A stretch of 64,000 bases of DNA, from the NCBI GenBank assembly GCA_963724015.1, contig CAVRTM010000008.1, positions 35,856 to 99,855 of the forward strand, written 5' to 3'. Below, piece after piece: positions 8,209-16,419 of this stretch. The position numbers were made by a program, and so were the translations under genes. Each line of letters begins with the position of its first letter. The first letter of the stretch is position 1. Below the pieces are notes generated by a model. It ran no database searches. It saw only the letters and a program-made list of their open reading frames with translations, and was not told the origin of the DNA. The stretch comes from CAVRTM01 sp963724015. Lineage in GTDB: Bacteria > Actinomycetota > Actinomycetes > Actinomycetales > Dermatophilaceae.

Positions 8209-9327
8209 GTGACTTCACACCCCGACGTCCATCCGACCGCGCTCGTCGTGGGAGCCACCGGCATCGCCGGTCGCGCCCTGTGCGAGGAGCTCCTGCGTTC
8301 CGGCTGGTCCGTCCTCGGGTTGTCCCGCCGGGCCCCCGTCGAGCTGACCGGCGTGACGCCGGTGCTGGCGGACCTCACCGACGCCGCCGCGCTGACCGCC
8401 GCCCTGGCGGACTCACGCGCCGACGCACGTGTTCATCACCGCCTGGGCGCGCCAGGCCACCGAGGCCGAGAACATCAAGGTCAACGCCGGCATCGTGCGC
8501 GACGTGCTGGCCGCGGTGCGGCCGGCCGGGTCGGTGCGGCACGTCGCGCTCGTGACCGGCCTCAAGCACTACCTGGGCCCGTTCGAGGCCTACGGCGCCG
8601 GGAACGTCCCGGACACCCCGTTCCACGAGGACGAGGCCCGCCTGCCCTACCCGAACTTCTACTACGCCCAGGAGGACGAGCTCTGGGAGGCGGCCGAGCG
8701 TGACGGGTTCACCTGGAGCGTCCACCGCGCGCACACCGTCATCGGCTACGCCGTCGGCAACGCGATGAACATGGGCCAGACGCTCGCCGTCCAGGCCGCC
8801 GTCTGCCCGGGAGACGGGGCGGCCGTTCGTGTTTCCCGGCTCCGAGACCCAGTGGAACGCGCTGACCGACATGACCGACGCCGGCATCCTCGCCGAGCAG
8901 ATGCACTGGGCGGCCACCACGCCCGCCGCGCGCAACCAGGCCTTCAACATCGCCAACGGCGATGTCTTCCGCTGGCGGTGGATGTGGCCGCGCCTGGCGG
9001 AGGCCCTGGGGGTCGAGCCCGTCGGCTTCGAGGGAGCACCCCGCCCCCTGGAGGAGCAGATGGTGGGGGCGGAGCCGGTGTGGACCGCGCTGGCGGAGCG
9101 AGAAGGGCTGCGGGAGCACGACATCGAGCGGGTGGCCTCGTGGTGGCACACGGACGGCGACCTGGGACGCGACATCGAGTGCCTCACCGACATGACCCGC
9201 AGCCGGGTCGCCGGGTTCACGGCCTACCGCGTCCACCCTGGCCAGCTTCCTGGACCTGTTCGCGCGGCTGGACCGCGAGGGCGTCGTGCCCGCGCCGTCG
9301 CGACCGGACGGCACGCTGCGGGGCTGA
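8209..9327 (+). CDS. SDR-family reductase, PRISE (progesterone 5-beta-reductase/iridoid synthase-like) type; three frameshifts
   Basis: An NAD(P)-dependent short-chain reductase of about 370 residues. The N-terminus has the Rossmann motif VVGATGIAGRALCEELL. The PRISE signatures follow: VTGLKHYLGPFEAYG (with the conserved Lys), LPYPNFYYAQED (catalytic Tyr region), TWSVHRAHTVIGYA, and NIANGDVFRWRWMWP near the end. The protein is spread over three frames with shifts near 8420, 8810 and 9228. After correction it ends FLDLFARLDREGVVPAP...RG at TGA 9325-9327. Close homologues are usually annotated 'SDR family oxidoreductase'. The natural substrate, an enone or enal, is unknown. Confidence 0.85.
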
Positions 9328-9361
9328 CGCGGTCCCGGGCCGACGGTCGCGGACGCAGGCG

Positions 9362-9950
9362 TCAGGCGGACTCGAGGGCGAGCAGGCGCTCCTTGGCGGC
9401 GAGCCCACCGGCGTACCCGGTCAGCGCGCCCGAGGAGGCCACCACCCGGTGGCACGGCAGCACCACGCACAGCGGGTTGGCGCCCAGGGCCGCGCCCACC
9501 GCCCGGGACGCGCTGGGTCGCCCGATCCGCCGGGCCAGCGCGCCGTACGTCGTGCGCTCGCCGTAGGGGACGCTCTCGCGCAGCCCGGTGAGCACGACCC
9601 GCTGGAAGGGCGTCGCGAGCGCGAGGTCGACGCGCAGGTCGAACGTCCGTCGCTCGCCCGCCAGGTACGCCGACAGCTCCCGGCGCGCCTCGTCCAGCGC
9701 CGCGGGCTGGCGCAGGACCCGCGGGGAGACCGCGCGCGCCAGCCGCTCCAGCCACAGCTCCTCGGTCGCGCCGGGGAGCAGGTAGGCCGAGGCCACGAGG
9801 TCGCCGGCCTGCGGTGCTCGCCAGCAGCATCCGGCCCACGGCGGTGTCCTCGACGACGTAGGAGACGTCGGAGGCGGGCAGGACCGGTGGGCGCACGACC
9901 GGGTCGAAGGCGCCCAGCTGGGTCGCGAGGTCGGTGGCGTCGGAGCTCAT
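9362..9950 (-). CDS. ogt: methylated-DNA-[protein]-cysteine S-methyltransferase (one frameshift)
   Basis: A suicide repair enzyme that takes alkyl groups from O6-alkylguanine. The DNA-binding and active-site region is clear: FQRVVLTGLRESVPYGERTTYG, then the arginine-finger helix and the acceptor cysteine in VVLPCHRVVASSGALTGYAG. The first 45 residues (MSSDATDLATQL...VGRMLLAS) are in another frame, so a one-base shift near 9812 is needed. ATG 9950 overlaps the stop of the sigma-factor gene as ATGA, so the two are co-translated. The N-terminal domain is short, as in Ogt rather than Ada. Confidence 0.9.
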
Positions 9951-10444
9951 GGCACGGCCTTCCGCAGGGTGGACAGGGCGTCGCTGACGAGCCGGCGGCT
10001 CATCGTGGGGGTGGTGCCGAGGACCCGGGCGATGCCGGGGTGGTCCAGGTCGGCGACGTACTTCAGGACCACCGCGGTGCGCTGGCGCTCGGGCAGCGCC
10101 GCCACCCGGGTCCACAGCAGCTCGTCCGGCCGGTCGGCGTCGGGGCCGGCGACGACCCCGGGCCGCCGGGAGGCCGCGGCCAGGTCGGCCACGTCCTCGG
10201 CCGGCACCGCCCGGCGGGCCCGGCCGCGGTGCGCGTCCATCGCGCACCGGGAGGTGATCGTGAGCAGCCAGCCGCGCAGGTTCGCGGCGGAGCGCACCGA
10301 GGGGTAGGCCGCGAGCGCCTGGGTCCACGCCTGCTGGGCCACGTCGTCGCCGTCCACCGGCCCGGCCAGGGCGTGCGCGAGCCGGGCGACGTCACGCCAG
10401 TGGGCGTCGACGAGGAGCTGGAAGGGAGGCAGCGTCACGACCAC
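9947..10444 (-). CDS. ECF-like sigma-70 family RNA polymerase sigma factor
   Basis: 165 residues. The sigma-2 region is about 10-75 (DAHWRDVARLAHALAG..., DDVAQQAWTQALAAYP, LRGWLLTITSRCAMDAHRG). The sigma-4 helix-turn-helix is 105-160 (LPERQRTAVVLKYVADLDHP, then IARVLGTTPTMSRRLVSDAL). It directs core polymerase to a dedicated promoter set. The stop overlaps the ogt start (ATGA), so alkylation repair is made together with this sigma factor. No anti-sigma gene is adjacent. The start is GTG 10444 or GTG 10438. Confidence 0.85.
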   Translation of the reverse strand: MVVTLPPFQLLVDAHWRDVARLAHALAGPVDGDDVAQQAWTQALAAYPSVRSAANLRGWLLTITSRCAMDAHRGRARRAVPAEDVADLAAASRRPGVVAGPDADRPDELLWTRVAALPERQRTAVVLKYVADLDHPGIARVLGTTPTMSRRLVSDALSTLRKAVP

Positions 10445-10494
10445 TGAACGCCGTGGCGTCGGTCGGTGTGAGCGCGGGGCCGGTCCACAGGTGC

Positions 10495-10500
10495 CACTAT
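10495..10500 (+). promoter_or_regulatory. -10 element of the CoA-transferase gene
   Basis: CACTAT seven bases before ATG 10508. It supports ATG 10508, with a frameshift soon after, over the downstream GTG at 10578. Confidence 0.45.
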
Positions 10501-10507
10501 GCACCGC

Positions 10508-11697
10508 ATGAGCCAGCCAGCCCGATGCGCCGCCCGAGGCGCCGTCGCGGTCCGGGCCGCTGGCCGGCCTGCGGGTCGTGGAGATGGCCGGGCTGGGGCC
10601 GGCGCCGTTCGCCGCGATGGTGCTGGCCGACCTCGGCGCCGACGTGCTGCGCGTCGACCGGCCGGGTGGCCCGGGGCTGCAGGTGGCCCCACCGGCGTAC
10701 GACGTGCTGGCGCGGGGCCGCCGCAACGTGTGCCTGGACCTGAAGGACCCGCAGGCCCGGGAGGTGGTCCTCGACCTCGTGGCGCGGGCCGACGTGCTGA
10801 TCGAGGGCTTCCGGCCCGGGGTCATGGAGCGGCTCGGGCTGGGGCCGCAGGACACCGAGGCGGTCAACGAGCGCCTGGTCTACGCCCGGATGACCGGCTG
10901 GGGCCAGGACGGTCCGCTCGCCGGCACGGCCGGCCACGACATCACGTACGTCGCGGTGACCGGCGCGCTGCACGCCACCGGCCGGGCCGGCGGCCCGCCG
11001 CAGGTCCCCGCGAACCTCCTGGGCGACTTCGGCGGCGGCGCGATGCTCTGCCTCGTCGGCATCCTCGCCGCGCTGCAGGAGCGGCACGCCAGCGGCCGCG
11101 GCCAGGTGGTGGACGCCGCGATCGTCGACGGCACCGCGCTGCTGACCGCCCAGCTGCAGGGCCTGGTGGCCGCGGGGGTGTGGGAGCCCAGCCGCGGGGT
11201 CAACCTGCTGGACACCGGGGCGCCGTTCTACGACGTGTACGCCACCGCCGACGGGGAGCACGTCGCGGTCGGCGCGCTGGAGCCGAAGTTCTACGCGGCC
11301 CTGCTGCACGGCCTGGACCTCGCGCCGGAGGACGTCCCGGACCGGTCTGACCCGAGCCTGTGGCCGCGGCTGCGGACCCGGCTGGCCGCGGCGTTCGCCG
11401 GGCGGACCCAGGCCGAGTGGGTGGAGGTGTTCGCCGACCTCGACGCGTGCGTCGCCCCCGTCGTCCCGCTGGACCGGGCACCGCAGCACCCGCACCTGGC
11501 CGCGCGGGCGGCGTACACGCGGGTGCAGGGGGTTGACCCAGCCCGCCCCGGCGCCGCGGTTCTCCCGGACCCCGGGCGCCCTGTCGACCCCGCCCGCGGC
11601 CACCGGCCAGGACACGCGCGAGGCCCTGCGTGAATGGGGCCTGAACCCGGCACGAATATCGGACCTGCTCGAGCGGGGCGCCGCGCGACAGGCCTGA
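10508..11697 (+). CDS. CaiB/BaiF family CoA-transferase (AMACR-like); two frameshifts
   Basis: A class III CoA-transferase or alpha-methylacyl-CoA racemase homologue of about 395 residues. Family signatures are GLRVVEMAGLGPAPFAAMVL, LADLGADVLRVDRP, RRNVCLDLKDP, GFRPGVMERLGLGP, LVYARMTGWGQDGPLA followed by GHDITY (catalytic Asp/His region) and LLGDFGGGAML. The open frame starts only at GTG 10578. Deleting one base near 10518 joins it to ATG 10508, which has a good -10. A second shift near 11530 restores a normal C-terminus ending RISDLLERG at TGA 11697. The racemase role is the commoner one for this length. Confidence 0.88.
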
Positions 11698-11719
11698 GTG
11701 GCGATGCAACGATGGAGCC

Positions 11720-12548
11720 GTGCGTTCAGCCATCGTGCCCACGTCGGCGCGGGTCCCGAAGATCGTGGCCCACCGAGGATCCAGCAGGGACGAGCCGGAG
11801 CACACGCTCAAGGCCTACCTGCGCGCCATCGACGAGGGCGCCGACGCCCTGGAGTGCGACGTGCGGCTGACCGCCGACGGGCACCTGGTCTGCGTCCACG
11901 ACCGCCGGGTCAACCGGACCTCCAACGGCGTGGGTCGCGTGTCCACCCTCGAGCTGGCCACGCTGGAGGGCCTCGACTGGGGCTCGTGGAAGAAGGCGCA
12001 CGGCGACGAGGTCGAGATGCCCGACCGCGACCGCAAGAAGCTGCTCACGCTGCGCCACCTGCTGACCACGGTGATGGACAGCGGCCGGCCGATCGGGCTG
12101 GCGATCGAGACCAAGCACCCGACCCGCTACGCCGGCCAGGTCGAGCGGCAGCTGGCCCGGCGTGCTGGGCGAGTTCGGGCTGGACCGGACGCCGGCGCCG
12201 GGACGCCCGTGGGTGCGGGTGATGTCGTTCTCCCAGCTGGCGACCCAGCGGATGCGCCAGCTCTGCCCCGAGGTGCCGCTGGTCTTCCTGGTGGAGAAGG
12301 GCAGCCCGACGATCATCCGCTACCGCGACGGCGGGCTGCCCAAGGGCGTGCGGACCGTCGGGCTGGACATCGAGATCCTGCGCGCCACCCCGGCGGCGGT
12401 CCGCCGCCAGCACGAGCGCGGGCACCAGGTGTTCGTGTGGACCGTCGACGAGGCCCCCGACGTCGACCTGTGCCTGCAGCTCGGGGTCGACGCCATCATC
12501 ACCAACCGGCCGGCGTTCGTGCGGGACCACGCGGGCGGGCGTCCGTGA
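11720..12548 (+). CDS. glpQ: glycerophosphodiester phosphodiesterase (one frameshift)
   Basis: Hydrolyses glycerophosphodiesters to glycerol 3-phosphate and an alcohol. The TIM-barrel GDPD signatures are IVAHRGSSRDEPEHTL (catalytic His, binding Glu), ECDVRLTADGHLVCVHD (metal ligands, second His), and near the end the paired VFVWTVDEAPDVDL and GVDAIITNRP. A shift near 12160 joins two halves. No signal peptide, so it is likely cytosolic. GTG 11720 has an AACGAT-like hexamer six bases upstream. About 275 residues is normal for the family. Confidence 0.9.
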
Positions 12549-12567
12549 CGACCGGGGGCCGAGCGAC

Positions 12568-12573
12568 TAACGT
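12568..12573 (+). promoter_or_regulatory. -10 element of the RsbW-like gene
   Basis: TAACGT five bases before ATG 12579, compatible with a leaderless mRNA. Confidence 0.4.
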
Positions 12574-12578
12574 GCGCA

Positions 12579-13109
12579 ATGGTGGAGAAGTCGCGGATTG
12601 TCCACCCCGGCAAGGAGGTCGCAGCGGCGATGACGGCACGAGCACGGTCGGGTCCTGAGCGCCGCACCCAGGTCCAGGTCTTTCCCGGCGTGCCCGGCAG
12701 CGGCCAGGCCCGCACGGTGCGGGTGCCGTGGACGTCCGCCGCGGTGCCGGGCATCCGCCGGACCATCGTCGCCGACCTGGTCGTGCGCGGGGTGTCCGCC
12801 GAGATCATCGACGAGGCCGAGATCGTCGTCTCCGAGCTCGTGGCCAACGCCATCCGCCACGCCCGCGCCCTGCCCGACGGCACCGTGCGGGTGCACTGGA
12901 AGGTCAAGAACGACCAGGTCGAGGTGGAGGTGTCCGACGGCGGCGGCCCCACCGAGCCGCGCCCCGCGCCCCGCTCGGCGTGGGCGGCGGCCGGGCGTGG
13001 GCTGCGGATCGTGCGCAGCCTCGCCCACGAGTGGGGCGTGCAGGAGGACCGCGGCGGGCGCACCGTGTGGGTGGCGCTCGGCGGCCCGTCCCGGCGGCGC
13101 AGCACCTGA
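12579..13109 (+). CDS. RsbW/SpoIIAB-like ATP-binding anti-sigma kinase domain protein
   Basis: 176 residues. After a 50-residue basic, variable N-terminus comes a GHKL ATPase fold: N-box EIVVSELVANAIRHA, G1 box VEVSDGGGP, G2 region GRGLRIVRSLAHEWGV. Proteins like this phosphorylate or hold STAS anti-anti-sigma partners, or bind sigma factors. A PP2C phosphatase is encoded 6 kb away (bphP) but no STAS protein is visible in the window. An alternative start is ATG 12630. Intact. Confidence 0.85.
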   Translation: MVEKSRIVHPGKEVAAAMTARARSGPERRTQVQVFPGVPGSGQARTVRVPWTSAAVPGIRRTIVADLVVRGVSAEIIDEAEIVVSELVANAIRHARALPDGTVRVHWKVKNDQVEVEVSDGGGPTEPRPAPRSAWAAAGRGLRIVRSLAHEWGVQEDRGGRTVWVALGGPSRRRST

Positions 13110-13194
13110 CCCGCCCGCGCCGCACCGACTCGCGGGTCCCGCGCGCCGCACCGGCCCTGCCCGGCGCGCCGCCGGCCGTGCGGCCGGCACCGTC

Positions 13195-13200
13195 TAGGGT
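13195..13200 (+). promoter_or_regulatory. -10 element of the DUF5926 gene
   Basis: TAGGGT eight bases before ATG 13209, without a Shine-Dalgarno. Confidence 0.45.
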
Positions 13201-13208
13201 GACTGCCC

Positions 13209-14120
13209 ATGGGCAAGGCATCCAGGCGTCGTACGGCCAGTCGTGAGCAGCAGGGGTCCCCGCGGGCCGTCCGGGACCCCGGCGCGCAGCCGGCGCCGTT
13301 CGTCGCGCGCCCGTTCGCGGGGCTGCCCGGGGAGACCGACTGGGTCGCGCTGCGCGAGGTGGTGCCTGCGGCGACCGCCACGGTGCGCCTGGCCTCCGGT
13401 GCGGTGCCCGAGGACGCGCCCCAGGCCGCCACCGTGGCCACGGTCCTGCCGCTGGCCTGGTCCGGGCTGCGCCGGGTCGACGGCGAGGTCATGGTCGGGC
13501 TGCAGTCCGGCACGACCACGGGCGACGCCAGCCGCGACCTGGCCCAGGTGCTGCTCGCGACCGCGGCCGCGGAGCCCGGCACCCCGGTCCCCTCGACCCC
13601 GCTGGCCACCGCAGGCACCCCGCGGCTGCAGGACGTGCTCGACCTCGACGCCCCGTTCGAGGTGACGGTGCACGAGGGCTTCGACTTCTGGGTCACCGAC
13701 GCCCAGGAGCTCGACGCGGAGGGCAAGGACTCGCTCGAGCGGGCGAACGCCTCGGCCATCCCGACCAGCAAGCTGCACGCGGCCGACTCGGCGTACTGGT
13801 GCCGCATCGGCGAGCGCACCCACCTGCGGTGGGTCCTGCCGCACGACGAGGACGCCGCGACCGACGCCCTGGCCCGGCTGCACGCCCGCGGCGCCAGCAC
13901 GATCGGCGACAGCACCCGGCTGCTCGGGGCGTTCCGCGCCTGCGGGCTGCTCGTCCCCGTCTGGGAGCTGGACGCGACGCTGGAGGCCGCGGCCTACGAG
14001 GAGGCGGTCGCCGAGCTGGCCGCGCGGTTCGCCGACGCGCTCGCGGTCGAGACGCCCCTGACCCAGGAGGAGCGGCGGGCCCGCGCCGGTCTGCTGAGCC
14101 GCCAGATCACGCTGCGCTGA
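13209..14120 (+). CDS. DUF5926 family protein
   Basis: A 303-residue protein recognisable by the start MGKASRRRT and the body FVARPFAGLPGETDWVALRE and ATVATVLPLAWSGLRR, matching the actinobacterial DUF5926 family. Some members were once misnamed SecA-related because of a short Cys/His tail, which is absent here. It is well conserved, with no catalytic motif I recognise and no membrane segment. It is followed six bases later by the GT2 gene, as one transcription unit. Function unknown. Confidence 0.85.
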   Translation: MGKASRRRTASREQQGSPRAVRDPGAQPAPFVARPFAGLPGETDWVALREVVPAATATVRLASGAVPEDAPQAATVATVLPLAWSGLRRVDGEVMVGLQSGTTTGDASRDLAQVLLATAAAEPGTPVPSTPLATAGTPRLQDVLDLDAPFEVTVHEGFDFWVTDAQELDAEGKDSLERANASAIPTSKLHAADSAYWCRIGERTHLRWVLPHDEDAATDALARLHARGASTIGDSTRLLGAFRACGLLVPVWELDATLEAAAYEEAVAELAARFADALAVETPLTQEERRARAGLLSRQITLR

Positions 14121-14125
14121 GCGGC

Positions 14126-14918
14126 ATGGACGTCCCCGCCGGGTCCGTCGTGGCCGTCATCCCCGCCAAGGACGAGGCCGACCGCATCGCCGCGACCGTC
14201 GCCGCCACCGCCGGCCTCCCCGGCGTCGACCTCGTGGTGGTCGTCGACGACGGCAGCAGCGACGGCACCGGCGACCTGGCCCGTGCCGCCGGAGCCGTGG
14301 TCGCCCGCCACGCCCGCAACCGGGGCAAGGCGGCGGCGATGACCACCGGCGCCCGGATCGCCGGGCTGCACGACCACGCGCTGCCCGCCAGGACCGGGCC
14401 GCGGCACCTGCTCTTCGTCGACGCCGACCTCGAGGCCAGCGCCGCCCACCTCGGCGTGCTGGTGCCGCCGGTCGCCGCCGGGACGGCCGACATGAGCATC
14501 GCCATCCTGCCGCCGCAGCGCACCGCCGGCGGAGGACACGGCTTCGTCGTCCGGCTCGCCCGCGACGGCATCGCCGGGCTGACCGGCTGGCGCGCGACCC
14601 AGCCGCTGTCGGGCATGCGCTGCCTGAGCCGGGCCGCGTTCGACCGGGCCAGCCCCCTGGCCCGCGGCTGGGGGGTCGAGGTCGGGCTGACCGTCGACGT
14701 GCTGTCGGCGGGGCTGCGCATCGTCGAGGTGCCCTGCGAGCTGCACCACCGGGTCTCGGGTCGGGGGTGGCGCGCCCAGCTGCACCGGGCCCGGCAGTAC
14801 CGCGACGTGTGGCTCGCCCTCGCGGTCCGCCGGCTGCGGCGGGCCACCGTCGCGGCTGCCCACCTCGCGGCTGCCCACGGCGACCGGTCGCACCCCGTCG
14901 GGCCGTGGCGACCACTGA
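14126..14918 (+). CDS. family 2 glycosyltransferase (3' end uncertain)
   Basis: A GT-A fold glycosyltransferase, close to dolichyl-phosphate mannose/glucose synthases and glucosyl-3-phosphoglycerate-like enzymes. It begins VVAVIPAKDEADRIAATVAA. The metal-binding acidic motifs are VVVVDDGSSDGTGDLA and LLFVDADLEAS, and the acceptor region reads TQPLSGMRCLSRAAFDRA and GWGVEVGLTVDVL. ATG 14126 lies 6 bases after the DUF5926 stop. The open frame does not close before 15733, so a shift between about 14850 and 14905 is inferred. The TGA at 14916-14918 would then overlap the start of the next gene. The activated lipid sugar it makes could feed the membrane transferases next to it (inference). Confidence 0.8.
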
Positions 14919-16419
14919 CCCGGCGCCGCCCCGCCCGTTGTCGGGGTGGCCGCGCGTCCGCCCGGTCGCGCTGGCCGCCTCCTTCGCCCTGCTGCTGCTC
15001 GTCGGGGTCGCCGCGCCGTCGGCGGCGCGCCCGGGCCTGGGCCCCCGAGGGTGGGCGCCTGGGGACGTGCCGCTGCACTTCTCCTCGGCCGGTGTCACCG
15101 CCGCCCTCTGGACGGCGTACCTGCTGGGCGGGCTCGCCGTCCTCGCGGGCCTGGCCGGGCTGCGCAGCGGCCGGGAGCGGCCGGCCGGCGGGGGCGGCCG
15201 CGCGTCCCCGCGGGCTGGGCGTGGCCGCTGGCGTTGGCGGCGCTGGCGCTGCTGACCGCGCCGTTCGGGTCCGCGGACCACACCAACTACGCGGCGTACG
15301 GGCGGATCGCGGCCCAGGGCGGCGACCCGTACGTCGTGCCGCCGGTGACCTGGCACGGCGGCACGGACCCGGTGACCAGTGCGGTGGAGCCGCCGTGGAC
15401 CAGGACGCCGAGCGTCTACGGCCCGTTCGCGACGCTCGTGCAGGCCGGGTCCTCGCTGCTCGGCGGGGACAACCTGCGCCAGACGGTGTGGGTCGGCCAG
15501 GTGGTGGTCGTGGCCTCCTGGCTGCTCGTGCGGTGGCTGCTGCTGCGGGCCGCCGAGAGCCCCGCCGGGGCCGCCCGCGTGGACGTGCTCTGGACCGCCA
15601 ACCCGGTCGTCTTCGGCGTCGGGGTCCTCGGTGCGCACCTGGACCTGCTGGCCACCGCGCTGGCGCTGGCCGCGGTGGTCCTCGCCGCCCGTCGGCCGTG
15701 GGCGAGCGGGGCTGCTGCTGGGCGCGGCCCTGAGCACGAAGGTGACGTACGGCGTCGTCGGCGTGGCCATCCTCTGGTCGTGGCGGGAGCTGGACCGCCG
15801 GGCCGCGCTGCGCCGGGCCGGGGCCCTGGTCGTCGGCGCCGCGGTCGTCGCGGTGCCGCTGCACCTGTGGGCCGGGCCGCACGTCTTCGAGCAGCTGCAG
15901 CGGTCGCGCCGGTCGGTGTCGCTGGCCACGCCGTGGCGCCCGCTCGTCGAGGTGCTGACCGGGCCGCTGCCGGGGGCGACCGTGCGCAACCTGGTCTTCG
16001 CCGCCGCCGTCGTCGTCATCGTCGCGCTGGCGGTGCTGCTCGCCCGCGTCGCCGGGTCCGCCGCCCCCACCCCGACCGGGTCGGCCCTGCGGGCGACGTT
16101 CGTGCTGACCACGGCCTACGCGCTCGCGGCGCCGTACTCCCTGCCGTGGTACGACGTGCTGACGATGGCGACGCTGCCGGCGCTCGCGGCCACCCCGCTG
16201 GACGAGCTGCTCACCGCCCGCTGGGTCGTGGTGACCCTGGCCTACGTGCCGGGGCGGGTGGTGGCGATGAGCGCCGGGGTGGAGGCGTTCACGCTGGCGG
16301 TGCGGCGCTCCGTCGCGCCGTACGCCGGATGGCTGGTCTGGGCGGTGGTGGCGTGGCTGGCGTGGCGGGCGTGGTCGTCGCGTCGGGGCTCGTCTCGTCC
16401 AGCAGCGTCCGCACGCTGA
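14905..16419 (+). CDS. polytopic membrane glycosyltransferase (MptB/GT-C-like); two frameshifts
   Basis: About 500 residues with roughly 10-12 hydrophobic helices. The first external loop has NYAAYGRIAAQGGDPYVVPP, the acidic-loop and 'GxDPY' pattern of polyprenol-phosphate-mannose-dependent alpha-mannosyltransferases. Later segments read VLWTANPVVFGVGVLGAHLD and LSTKVTYGVVGVAIL, with SLPWYDVLTMATLPAL near the end. Frames change near 15215 and 15710. GTG 14905 is the likely start. The last 131 bases overlap the 3' end of the oppositely oriented gene. The exact sugar and glycan are unknown. Confidence 0.72.

Noticed and set aside
14157..16112. 651-residue minus-strand open frame
   Set aside because: Antisense shadow of the GT2 and membrane glycosyltransferase genes, which carry clear motifs.
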